Shown piece by piece: positions 1 to 9,738 of a stretch of 64,000 nucleotides of DNA. The first letter of the stretch is position 1, and each line of letters opens with the position of its first letter. Source of the DNA: Paraescarpia echinospica (taxonomy: Eukaryota > Annelida > Polychaeta > Sabellida > Siboglinidae). The notes below the pieces were generated by a model. It was not told where the DNA came from. It saw nothing but the letters and a program-made list of their open reading frames with translations, and searched no databases. The stretch is from NCBI GenBank assembly GCA_020002185.1, contig CM034531.1:74176200-74240199 (forward strand), given 5' to 3'. The translations under genes were made by a program, and so were the position numbers.

Positions 1-1015
1 TGAAATAACTAGAAACACACAAAACTGGATCAAGTCGTTTCTATCCAATCGCAAACAGAGAGTCTCAGTCAATGGAGCCCTGTCGGACAGAACAAATGTT
101 ACATCTGGTGTACCACAGGGCTCAGTCCTAGGACCTGTCCTATTTTTACTCTACATAAACGACATAACCGAAAATGTCCAATCTTCCGTACGTCTCTTTG
201 CAGACGACAGCATTATATATCGCAAAATCACATCCGAAACCGACCACGAAACTTTCCAATCTGACCTGATCAAACTCCAAACATGGTCTAATAAATGGCA
301 GATGGAATTTAACATATCTAAATGTGTGCATCTCCCAATAACAAACCAAACCAAACCCAGACTACATTCATATTCAGTCTTTGGCATACCACTCTCTACC
401 GCCTCTAGTCACACATATCTTGGAATAAAATTATATTCTAAACTAACCTGGGCTAACCATATCACTGACATAGCTTCCAAAACTTCAAAAGTCCTAGGCA
501 TGACCAAACGAACCCTTAGACCATGCAAACCTGAAGTAAAAGAAACAGCCTATAACATGCTAATCCGACCAAAACTCGAGTATGCCTCTCCCGTATGGAA
601 CCCACACACTGCCACCCAAATTAAACACCTTGAACGAGTACAACACTGTGCTGCCAGATTTGTCAGAAATGACCACAGACGCCAAACAAACGCAGCAGAC
701 CTAATAGCCACCCTTCGATGGTCAACTCTTGAACGGCGACGCATTATCAAACAAGCCATGACATTTTACAAAATATTAAATAACATAATCAACATCACAC
801 CCCCACCAGGTCTACTATCACAGTAAAAAAACCGTGGCCATTACGTAGCCCCTAGGTGCCGCATCAATGCAGCAGTGTTCTCTTTCTACCCTCGAGCAGT
901 TCGAATCTGGAATTTGATTCCACCACCGATTACTGAACTAGAAAGCCCCATAGCGTTTCAAACAGCGATCAAGAACCTCCCTTTCACCACACCCAATCAT
1001 CTAAAGTGCCTATAA
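1..1015 (+). pseudogene. LINE reverse transcriptase, C-terminal part (CR1/Jockey type)
   Basis: The frame is open from base 2, so the element starts left of the window. It contains the RT motifs GVPQGSVLGPVLFLLYIND (about 110-165) and LFADDS (about 197-215), the catalytic double Asp being intact. An in-frame TAA at 824-826 interrupts it, but the same frame resumes at 827 and runs to a TAA at 1013-1015; the resumed part has the tail typical of these proteins (FYPRAVRIWNLIPPPI). It is therefore the end of a non-LTR retrotransposon ORF2 inactivated by one nonsense codon. The clade is not resolved. Confidence 0.85.
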
Positions 1016-1204
1016 AATAAACAATCAAACTACCACAACGCATGCGCACAAACAAGCACCATACAACTCCTGCGTTAGCTCAAGTTTGGGCTGTTTGGAG
1101 TAAATCACCTAAGACCTTTGAATGCGCCCAAGCGCATTGTGTGGCATCGGTCGTTCTTCGTCAAACAGCCTGAGTAATGGGCGGTGATCCGTGACCAGTG
1201 TGAA

Positions 1205-2526
1205 CTAGGTTCCGCACATATACTGGTGAAACTTATTCACACCAAATATCAGGATCAGTCCCTCTTTGTTTAACTGCGAATAGTTATTTTCTGCTGCTGA
1301 TAAGCTTCGTGATGCGTATGCAATCGGTCGCTCTGAACCATCGGGCATCATATGAGACAGTACTGCGCCGCAGTCGTATGGTGAGGCATCACATGCAAGT
1401 AGGATCGGCGTACTCGGGTCGAGTGCGTCCGACTGTAACGCTTCCTTCTCTCTGATGAACGCGTCTTCTGGTGGCTTCTCCCACACCCACTTAACACCTT
1501 TCTTTAGCAGCCCATACAACGGAGCCAGTTTTATAGAAAGGTTCTGCATGAATCGACCATAGTAGTTCATTATTCCGAGCCATGCTCTCAAATCCTTCAC
1601 ATTTGTGGCCCTTGGCGCATTGCGGACGGTTTCTACCTTATCCGCCATCGGGTGTAGACCGTTTCGATCGATTCGATGTCTCCGATGCGTCACCGAAGAC
1701 CGACAGAATTCGTACTTCTGTTGGTTTAGTCTCAACCCAGCGTTCTCGAGACGCTGTAGTACCGTTCTCAGGTTTTCCATGTGTTCTTGTTCCGTCTTGC
1801 CAGTCACCAAAATGTCGTCCAGGATTATGCATACATTCGGAATGCCGGCCAGCAAACTCTCAAATGTCCGTTGACACACAGATGGCGCCACCGACACACC
1901 AAATGGTAATCGTGTGTATCTGAATAGCCCTTTGTGTGTGTTGATTGTCATATTTTTTTCGGGACTCCTCATCCAACAAGAGCTGCATGTAGGCACGGCT
2001 GAGATCAAGTTTCGAAAATGTTGACCCACCCGCAAGCGATGCGTACAGATCTTCCACTTTCGGCAGAGGATACTTATCCTCTATGATTGCTTGGTTTATA
2101 GTCACCACATATTCTCACTCCAGTTCCCTTTCTGACCGGAACAATTGGTGCTGCCCACTTGGAGAATGTTACGATAATGCCATCTTCCTGCAGTCGTTGC
2201 AGTTCATCCTCGATCTTCTCCTTCATTACATATGGTACAGGCCGGTCTTTGTGAAATCGTGGCACTGCGTTTTTGTCCCCATAGAGTTTCATAGTTTCAC
2301 CTCTCAACTTTCCCAAATCATCAAGGAACACGTTAGGAAATTCATCCATCAACTGGGATGATGTCAACAAATTACACACTGAGAACATATTCGCCCAGTC
2401 CACTCTGATAACTTCTAGAAAGTTCCTTCCCAACAGATTTGGCCGGTCACCTTGCACCATCAGAATAGGCATCACTGTTGTTTGGCCATTGCATGTAATC
2501 TCAGGCTCGATCTTGCCCATGACCAT
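1205..2526 (-). pseudogene. Gypsy reverse transcriptase and RNase H (start)
   Basis: Three minus-strand frames follow each other: an N-terminal RT part ending near AAPIVPVRKGTGVRICGDY; a middle part with KLDLSRAYMQLLLDEESRKKY; and the palm and thumb with LPFGVSVAPSVCQRTFE and the catalytic IILDDILV (consensus YVDD/FxDD). RNase H begins at LLACDASPYDCGAVLSH. Frameshifts near 2080-2100 and 1900-2000 show decay. Confidence 0.85.
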
Positions 2527-3138
2527 GATGGATTGTCCGGTGTAGCTCTTTAACTGTCACATCACCAGCCGGTCTTAGAAGTTGTGGTTGATGTTTCCAA
2601 GCGTTATGAAATGTTCGTTCACTGATAACCGACACCCCTGCACCAGTATCCACAACCATCTGAATTGGGTTTCCATCCATTTTCACATCAACAGTGATAG
2701 CCTTTTGCGCAGCTGTCAGCGAGAACAGTGAGTAATCAATGGTCTGCTGTGAGGTGCATATGTCACTACATTCGGCGTTTACTAAGTTTGTAGACGTCGT
2801 TGTCTTCCTGTCCCGGCATGCCCTCGCAATGTGGCCTGTGTGTTTACAGGTATGGTACACTGCACTGCATCACGAAAACGACATTCATTGGACGCGAGAT
2901 TACTATTGTTGCAACGAAAACACCGATGTGACTTCGGTAAACTTTCCTGTTTGTCGCTCCTTGTGTGCTGTTGTTGAAATGTCCGCGACTCTTGTCTTTC
3001 ACAGCGTTTACTATCGTCGACGTCGGTCTGGCATTGCCGGACTGTGGATGGCTTTCGCTTCACTTTCCGCCATTTCATCTGCAATGGCTGTTTGCAGAGC
3101 CTGTTCGAAAGTCTCTTTCTTGACAAAGCAATTTGCAT
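2501..3138 (-). pseudogene. Gypsy zinc knuckles and aspartic protease
   Basis: Two overlapping minus-strand frames carry a first CCHC-like knuckle (CFRCNNSNLASNECR) and a second one (CKHTGHIARAC), followed by the retropepsin active site VVDTGAGVSVIS. The knuckle and protease parts lie in different frames, so at least one frameshift separates them. Confidence 0.75.
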
Positions 3139-3575
3139 TGTATGTTTTCATTCCGAATGCCGCACACCAACTGATCTCGTAGCGCTTGACCAAGAAGTTC
3201 GCCAAATTTGCATGTTGACGCTAGTCTTCTTCTTAGTTCAGCCTCGAATTGAGAAACCGTCTCGCCATCTCGCTGTTGCCGTTTGTGAAACCGGAGTCTC
3301 TCCGCTACCACAATTTTTTTGGGTTTCAGGTGGTTTCTCAATGTGTCAGTCAGTTCTCGAAATGTTGTAGTTGACGGTACGTTCGGACTCTCCAGACTTT
3401 TCAATAGCTTGTACGTGTCTGCTCCGACCAACGTAAGAAATGTTGCCACGGCTGCCCGTTTTGTTTCTTCATTGTCTTCGGCCCCCGCTGGCAACGTTCC
3501 AATTTAGTTTGCCACGAAGTATTGTTCTAGCCGTTCTAAGCAGTCGTCTAGGTCGCCGCCGTCGAATTCACTCAT
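3075..3575 (-). pseudogene. Gypsy gag polyprotein fragment
   Basis: The start is MSEFDGGDLDDCLERLEQYF at 3575, then a stop (about 3504-3506), then an open stretch with the capsid-like helices typical of Gypsy gag (FLTLVGADTYKLLKSL, then RFHKRQQRDGETVSQFEAEL). This structural protein would package element RNA. The early stop makes it non-functional as it stands. Confidence 0.75.
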
Positions 3576-3612
3576 GCGACCTATTGCGAAAATGGGTCTC
3601 CTCGTCGCCAAT

Positions 3613-4689
3613 TGTTATGTCCGTTCAGACATACAAAGTTAAGTTACTTCATAACTTATAGAAACATAATGATTACACGTGCCATAAGTCTCGGTCCCAA
3701 CGTTGTAATCCATAAATGTTAGGATCATAAATGTGGTATAAACACGTATATACATTTAATAAGGGCCGCATTTTGGCTTTAGGACGGTTTCACTTGTCAC
3801 TAGGACATTCTTATTTTAAATAATAAAATCTCAATTTGTTCACATTGAAAATGGCAATTGTACATATTTAAAAATACAGCAATTTCCGTAATAATACGGC
3901 TGAGATCATCACCATTTAAAATAGTGTATGTCTTAAAACCAATATTGATTTCTAGTATTTCGTATAAAACATTCACATTAAATATTATTTTGTTTGGTAC
4001 ACCAGCCGACAGTAATTTGCGCTACTATTTGACCATGGATTTTCAATAGTTATCTTGGCAACACTGCTTACAATCGGTGAATTGTGGTTCATGGCGGCTT
4101 TATTAAAAAATGTAGTGAACCTTTGCTTTAAGATGACCAATTTGCCTTAACATGACAATCATATTATTTAGAACAACTAATTGTAACCATTGAAGGAATT
4201 GAAGCTAAGAAAATAAATATGACGACATATATTATAAATCAGCTTTGGTGACATAGTAATAGTAACATCTTAAACATGTGTGGGTCGACAAAACCAGTGG
4301 GAGAGCCCCGGGGTGATTTCAGTCCAACCAACCCCTCAAAAACGTTCGAGCCACTCCCACGGTAGACGGTCATAGTCAATAATGACCTTATACATATCGC
4401 TTAGCTCGTTCCATGTCTTATCTTATTTTTAAATAGCCGCTGAAGAGGACTGTAACCGTGACGGAAGCGGTTCACTGAACACTGCGAGAAACGTTAGGAG
4501 TTTTTGTTGTGATAGGGGCCGGTGCAATTCGCGGTTGTATCACCTAACGACGAAGATACGTTTACGTAGATGACGGAAACTTGAAGATGTCGCTGTACCC
4601 TGTCATCAAATGACTACATCAATTAAATTATATGTGAATCGACATATACCCAATTTAATTAGAACACGGCGTGTCTTTTGAATAGCTTG
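3613..4689. other. AT-rich non-coding stretch, possibly containing the Gypsy 5' LTR
   Basis: No convincing ORF. The right-hand LTR of the Gypsy element should start at 3613 (TGTTATG..., i.e. an LTR end read on the other strand), but no second LTR copy lies in the window, so its outer boundary cannot be set. Confidence 0.4.
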
Positions 4690-6175
4690 CGTAATAGTTC
4701 AATCGTATGGTATTTTACCTAGGAACTATGATATGAAGGAACGTAAATTAACGTCAATCCAACGCCGCGATAGATGTACCAACCTTAGGACTCACCACGA
4801 GGTGAGAGTTGCGACTGCAGCTTTGTTCATCACACTTGGTTGCCAATGAGAGTTGTATTTGTACAAACAGAGACGTTCGAATATACAAACAAGAATATGT
4901 CAGAATATAAAAAGCCAAACAACGTATACTCACGATTACGATAGCAGTAATCCAAAATATAAAATCATCAAAGCCGTGCTAGTCATTGGAGTGCGGTCGA
5001 CTGATAATTGTCGAACGATGCTGTACAAGTTGAATGAAAGAAACCAAGAATTAATGATATTCTATATGCGGGTCGACTGCGCGGTGGTGAGTGCGTTGAC
5101 ATTGTGCGTATCTACCGTCACAGGCGCGAGTACAGCACAGATCCGGCTCTACGCAATAATTAGTTGTCACAGGTCAATAATGAGGACACTAGTGTCACTA
5201 GCCAGGTCTCAGCCCCGCGGCATGGTCGTTTCGTTGTATAAACGGTGTCTGCATTGCAAGGTCAATGCTCCAATATAATCTGAGTTTGCGCTCCAGTGAA
5301 CAGATCTGCCGAGGTTGAAATGTAAACAGCTTTTACGATAATACATTTGAAAACCCGACAATCGGTGTAGAAACTGTACTCTTAGTTGGATACGTACACG
5401 TGCACTAGCCTAATGTTTTGACCTAGGTTTTTGTTTGTAATATTGGCACAACACCCCGAAGGATGGCTTCGGCCAGTAAGATACAATACAGTGTATGGGT
5501 CAAAACACAGTTAACCTTACATTATGTAAGATCTCAACAACCGCTGGTATTTGTTTACACACATTAGAAGACAATCCAACCCGTAGCCATATATTTTACA
5601 ACTTGGGTTCCCTTTTCCCAAAACAGATTCCAGGGGCGCCACTAATTTGTTTAAGGTTATACGTTTTACAATGCAAAGGGCGTCACATTCTCACGTGAGT
5701 GTTCGCCAACCAGACGGTTAAGTTTTAAGCTAAAAGGACAATAAAACGGGATATGATTTTGGTGGACCGATCTTATATTCACACACCAAATTAGCACCAC
5801 CAATAGGCCCATAGCAATGTTATTGTTTTGGGGGTGCGTTTCAGACAAAGTTGAACTCGCAGGTGGTATCTGGAGATTTGTTTGGTCCCATTTATTTGCT
5901 GATAGAGTTTGATTTGTAAACAGCAAATTTTAATCACCCAAGCCAACACACTTTGAAACTGTATACAATTAAATAATTTAGTTGAAACCATTCGCTGTGT
6001 GTGTAATTTTTTATTTATTTATAAGAGTATATGATACGTTTCTTGTCATAGTGTAAAGACGAAGTGCAGAAGGCAAGCAATGAGGCGCTGTGAGGGTTTG
6101 CTAATTTGCCACGCAAACGTTCCATAATTTATGAATAACAGAATTTTGTAATATCATATATACCATAAATAGAAT
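4690..6175 (+). repeat. Long repeat unit, copy A part 1 (matches 59566-62330)
   Basis: Clearly similar by eye to 59566-60047 plus 61313-62330, in the same order and direction, for example GACTCACCACG(A/C)GGTGAGAGTT at about 4791 and 59649, and AATCTGAGTTTGCGCTC at about 5277 and 61391. It has no recognisable coding capacity. It stops at about 6175, exactly where the (TAAG)n tail of the minus-strand LINE begins, so this LINE inserted into the unit. Confidence 0.8.
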
Positions 6176-6204
6176 GTAAGTAAGTAAGTAAGTAAGTAAG
6201 TAAA
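6176..6204. repeat. (TAAG)n microsatellite, 3' tail of the LINE
   Basis: Six to seven TAAG units. Read on the minus strand it is the simple-repeat tail that ends the LINE. Confidence 0.85.
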
Positions 6205-6485
6205 TGTTTTTCTTCATCCAGATAATAAACAATACAATTCAAGAGCAATGTAACACAGATGAGGTAGCTACCAGAGAAGTAAAACTTATCTCGCTGGTAG
6301 CCAATTAAATCAAACTCATATAGTGTACTCCCACACTCATAATATTACTTATATAAATATTATACAGTGCATTTAATTGCAATAGCTTCAGGTTAACGAC
6401 TTCCGTTAATTAAAGCTAGATATGTTGTACCAATATAAGATAATTCACAAGCGAATTTCTTACAATATATAATTAGATTTAAACT

Positions 6486-6636
6486 TTAGTTAAAGCCAAT
6501 TATAAAGCTCCTGGCTTTATGCTTTAAAATATTTAGCGTTTTCGAATGCTTAATGTCTACATGTAGTTTATTCTGAAGTTGAGCCCCTATTACTTTCAAG
6601 GAGTTCTTCCCAGTTATAAAATTACATCTATGTATG
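6486..6636 (-). pseudogene. LINE ORF2 C-terminal end, left of the inserted transposon
   Basis: Minus-strand translation gives HRCNFITGKNSLKVIGAQLQ followed by about 28 residues and a TAA at 6486-6488. This pattern is typical of the extreme C-terminus of such ORF2 proteins. It continues the protein that breaks off at 9739, in a frame shifted by one. Confidence 0.7.
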
Positions 6637-6821
6637 TAAGGTAGGGTGGGGCAAGGCGCCCACCATAAGCAGGAAACGCTGCATTTGTTTTAATAATAAC
6701 CCGATCGAATATATTTTATGTTGTCATTAATCTAAAATGTATCTTCTACTTTGTGTATAAGTATTTTACACATAGACATAAAATAATAATTTAAAATTCT
6801 ACGTTATAAAATAGTTACGAA

Positions 6822-6945
6822 AAAGGTGGGGCAAGACGCCTTTCCCAACCCGTCGAATAATCACAAGTATGCGAGTTAGTGTGGATGGGTGGGTGGTATG
6901 GGGGTGGGTGGGATGTGTTTGGGTGGGTGGGTGTGTATGCTGCGT
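6822..6945 (+). promoter_or_regulatory. Subterminal transposase-site motif and G-rich tract, left end
   Basis: GGTGGGGCAAGACGCC occurs at 6825-6840, echoing the terminal repeat. It is followed by runs of GGGTGGGTGG at about 6885-6940 that could fold as a G-quadruplex on the plus strand. Confidence 0.5.
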
Positions 6946-7166
6946 GTGTATGTATCTGCTGATTTAACTATGTAGTAGACATATAAGGCGATTGAATAAA
7001 TACCAACAATATTGTGAAATGCATTTTAACAGGCATGCAATAAGAAGAACGAACGAACAATCTACACAAATGTTAACTAACAGCCAATGTGGCTTTCGAT
7101 ATTTCGGTAGGGTCTATTGTTCCCAGCAGCTGAAGCAGTGTCAACTACGCAGACTCTTCACTGTCA

Positions 7167-9077
7167 CTAGTTGCAGCAGTTCTCACAAATAAAATTGGCA
7201 TTCCCCACAGTGCACTCTCTATGTGCCCACTCCCTACAGAGCATACACTGAACCCAGACCTCGCGACTTCTGCTGTTACTGAATGGCTCTCCACAAATCA
7301 GGCAATACCATTCATCATCTTCGTCACTGCTTAGATCGCTCCGGAATCTCGTTGCTGGTACAATTATTGTCATCTGTTTCTTCTTAGGCATCGGTCGTTT
7401 CCCCTTCGGTTTCCCGCCTCCTTTACCCTGCCGCTTAGATATTTCACCCTTCTTGGTAAGTGCGTTTTTGTACGGCGACGACGATATCCAGGCTGCTGAT
7501 TCCTGTTTTCTTGACTTGCTGCGTGCCGTTGATATTTTCGGCAATGGAGAAATGTTCCTAACCAGTTGGCGAATGACCGTCGTAGCCGGTGTCGAGGCGA
7601 CAGACCCACTAGTGGGCAGAGTGGCAACCGTTTCGCCCGGTGGCATGTCAGCAGTTGCATGATCATCAGATGAAGGACCAGCACTTGGAGGTTCATCGGA
7701 TGAAGAGCCGGCAGTTGGTTGGCCATCAAATGAAAGGCCGGCAGTTGGGGGGCCTTCATGTGACGGGCCGGTAGTTGCAGGGCCATCAGATGAAGGACCG
7801 GCAGTTGGAGCACCATCAGATGAAGGGCCAGCAGTGGCCAGGTGGGCAGATGGTTCTTCAAGCGGCGTCGGCTCCTCTGCCACGAGTGCTGCAGGAAAAT
7901 CGTCGTCAGTGAAGACATCTGGATCGTAAGGCCAAAGACCACATGCCCTGAATCCAGTGATTGGCTTATCAAGTGTGGCTGATTTGTTGAACGCTTTATT
8001 AAACACACCAGCCATGTCGTAAAACGACATTCGCCGACCTGGATTGGTGACCATCCAGCTGTCTACTGCATTGTTGTAAGCGGTCTTCAATGATTTGAAG
8101 AACGTTGTGTCGAGCGGTTGCATCCTATGAGTGCAATGAGGTGGCAGAACTAGCAGATGTATGCCTTTGGACCTCGCATAGTTAACCGCAGCCAGCGTTT
8201 TATGGCTGTGGTGGCCATCCATGATTATGATTTGTTGGTTTTCTACACACGCATTGGTCGACGCAGCGAAATGTTCAAGCAACAAGTCTGCATCAATCCA
8301 GCCATTCGGACTGCAGTGGCCTACAGATTCAGGTGGTGCCCAGCTCATTAAAGCTTCCACCATCTTCTTTCGTGGAAAAATAAACATTGGTGGCAGGTAA
8401 CGACCTGCTGCATTGATGGCACACACGACTGTCACTGTAGCGCCACGTTCCCCACTGGTGATCTTTGCAACGTGTCTTGTTCCTTTGGTCGCAACGATTT
8501 TCCCTGGTCTTTGGACGTTTGTGATACCAGTCTCATCCATATTCCACAATCGACTTGGCGTGTATTGCGCCGTCTCCAAAACCGAGCGGTAAATTTCGAA
8601 GAACGCATCTACTCGTGGCTTGTTAAAGCCAAGAGCGCGAGCAATGTTGGTAGCCTGCGGTTTCTTTATGGCGAGATTGGGGTGGCGTGCAAAAAATCCA
8701 CTCAACCAGTCTTTACCGGCCATCTTGGTTGTTTCGTTGAACAGGTTGTTCACACCAGTTTTGTCGGCAATCTCATAAGCGAGACGTCTTACATCAACAG
8801 TTGTCAAGCCGTACATTCGACGTTCCATCTCTTTTATATGTTCGTACAGGGCTTCCTCGACGTCATCTCCAAGAATAACAGTCCTGGGACCGAGTTTCAA
8901 AGTTCCAGGGGAGGTCACTGCGTTGTCTCTATGCCTCCGCAAGGTACGAGCTGGTATTCCAAACTGCTTGCTTGCTCTTATCAAAGGAATGCCCACCCTA
9001 ACTGCACGAAGAGCTTCGCCGAGCTGACCGTCACCATACTTTCCCCTCTCCGTCTTTCTTTTGTATGACCGAACCAT
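7167..9077 (-). CDS. pogo/Tigger/jerky-like transposase with C-terminal PHD finger (636 aa)
   Basis: This enzyme should cut and paste the surrounding element. From the ATG at 9077: residues 1-52 form a Pipsqueak-type helix-turn-helix (GIPLIRASKQFGIPARTLRR); about 72-165 a CENP-B-type DNA-binding half (KDWLSGFFARHPNLAIKKP); about 175-390 the DDE nuclease with D181 (WNMDETG), D287 (IIMDGHHSHK) and D323 (HRMQPLDTTFFK), a DD35D spacing; 414-474 about seven Ser/Gly/Pro repeats (TAGPSSDG); 510-570 basic; 591-634 a C4HC3 PHD finger (CLIC...CMLC...HREC...CENC). The long frame open to 9281 is only the CA repeat read through; minus-strand CGTTTTTCAG directly before GGCAATG looks like a splice acceptor, so a short 5' non-coding exon is possible. 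No stop or frameshift is seen. Confidence 0.92.
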   Translation of the reverse strand: MVRSYKRKTERGKYGDGQLGEALRAVRVGIPLIRASKQFGIPARTLRRHRDNAVTSPGTLKLGPRTVILGDDVEEALYEHIKEMERRMYGLTTVDVRRLAYEIADKTGVNNLFNETTKMAGKDWLSGFFARHPNLAIKKPQATNIARALGFNKPRVDAFFEIYRSVLETAQYTPSRLWNMDETGITNVQRPGKIVATKGTRHVAKITSGERGATVTVVCAINAAGRYLPPMFIFPRKKMVEALMSWAPPESVGHCSPNGWIDADLLLEHFAASTNACVENQQIIIMDGHHSHKTLAAVNYARSKGIHLLVLPPHCTHRMQPLDTTFFKSLKTAYNNAVDSWMVTNPGRRMSFYDMAGVFNKAFNKSATLDKPITGFRACGLWPYDPDVFTDDDFPAALVAEEPTPLEEPSAHLATAGPSSDGAPTAGPSSDGPATTGPSHEGPPTAGLSFDGQPTAGSSSDEPPSAGPSSDDHATADMPPGETVATLPTSGSVASTPATTVIRQLVRNISPLPKISTARSKSRKQESAAWISSSPYKNALTKKGEISKRQGKGGGKPKGKRPMPKKKQMTIIVPATRFRSDLSSDEDDEWYCLICGEPFSNSRSREVWVQCMLCREWAHRECTVGNANFICENCCN

Positions 9078-9133
9078 TGCCCTGAAAAACGAAATAGAGA
9101 GGAATATTGCTAGACTATTATATAATGTAAGAA

Positions 9134-9136
<3 letters not shown>

Positions 9137-9219
<83 letters not shown>

Positions 9220-9246
9220 ACGCACACGCACACACGCACACGCACA

Positions 9247-9278
<32 letters not shown>

Positions 9279-9280
9279 CA
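9137..9280. repeat. (CA)n / (CACG)n microsatellite
   Basis: About 140 bp of CA repeats passing into CGCACA and CGCA variants. It lies just upstream of the transposase start, inside the pogo element. Confidence 0.95.
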
Positions 9281-9310
9281 ATTAACGCGATATCATATAT
9301 GATTATTATA

Positions 9311-9372
9311 TGGTGGGGCAAGACGCCCATGGTAGGCGTCTTACCCCATTCAAAAAGAGCGTCTTGCCCCCA
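9311..9372. promoter_or_regulatory. Subterminal inverted motif cluster, right end of pogo element
   Basis: TGGGGCAAGACGCC (about 9313-9326) faces GGCGTCTTACCCCA (about 9335-9348) as an inverted repeat, and a third copy in reverse lies at 9357-9370 (GCGTCTTGCCCCC). These resemble the terminal repeats and are probable transposase-binding sites. Confidence 0.6.
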
Positions 9373-9738
9373 GGCACGTGCGACAGTAAATTAGCTGTAT
9401 GTAGTCTGCTGTTTAATTATCGCTCATTTAACTGTTACCAAATGTTAGTCTACATATTTATCGTAAGAGAATCATATTTGCTATGGTTATTTATGATAAC
9501 CACTGAGTTTTACAACGAAACAGGAAATCACCTTTTTTACTATTTTAAACCTACAAATCAACAAAGTCACATTTTGTACTCATGATTGTGAAAGTCTTGT
9601 TTCTTTTTATGTTTCTGTTCATCCGCTGTGTGGCAGCACGGATTTACACAAACTATAGTGCCAATCTGAACCGTTGTTACGTAGATAGGACGGGTGGGCG
9701 TCTCGCCTCGTATAGGCGCCTTACCCCACCCTACCTTA

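Larger units (their letters stand above)
1110..3612 (-). mobile_element. Gypsy-type LTR retrotransposon, gag-pol, 3'-truncated and inactive
   Basis: Read on the minus strand it holds gag, two zinc knuckles, an aspartic protease, reverse transcriptase and the start of RNase H, in Gypsy order. The reading frame changes several times. Gag begins at an ATG at 3575 but has a stop after about 23 codons. Coding similarity ends near 1110 inside RNase H (TDHRPLLRLFDEERPMP is visible at about 1150-1200), so the rest of RNase H, the integrase and the 3' LTR are missing here. Just upstream of gag, minus-strand TTGGCGACGAGG (about 3601-3612) looks like a primer-binding site, preceded by ...AACA at 3613 as expected for an LTR end. 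I could not find the outer LTR edge. Confidence 0.85.
6639..9736 (-). mobile_element. Autonomous pogo-superfamily DNA transposon (3098 bp)
   Basis: The ends are 22-bp terminal inverted repeats beginning AGGTAGGGTGGGG and ending AAGGCGCC, with one C/T mismatch between them (6639-6660 and 9715-9736). They are flanked by TA (6637-6638 and 9737-9738), the target duplication of the Tc1/mariner/pogo superfamily. A single uninterrupted transposase gene lies on the minus strand. Subterminal copies of GGTGGGGCAAGACGCC lie near both ends. It sits inside the coding region of an older LINE. No defect is visible, so this may be a recently active copy. Confidence 0.9.

Noticed and set aside
9061..9330. Cys/Val- and Thr/His-repeat ORFs, and the N-terminal extension of the transposase to 9281
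   Set aside because: All come from the CA repeat. The transposase family starts near the MVRSYKRK segment, so 9077 was chosen.
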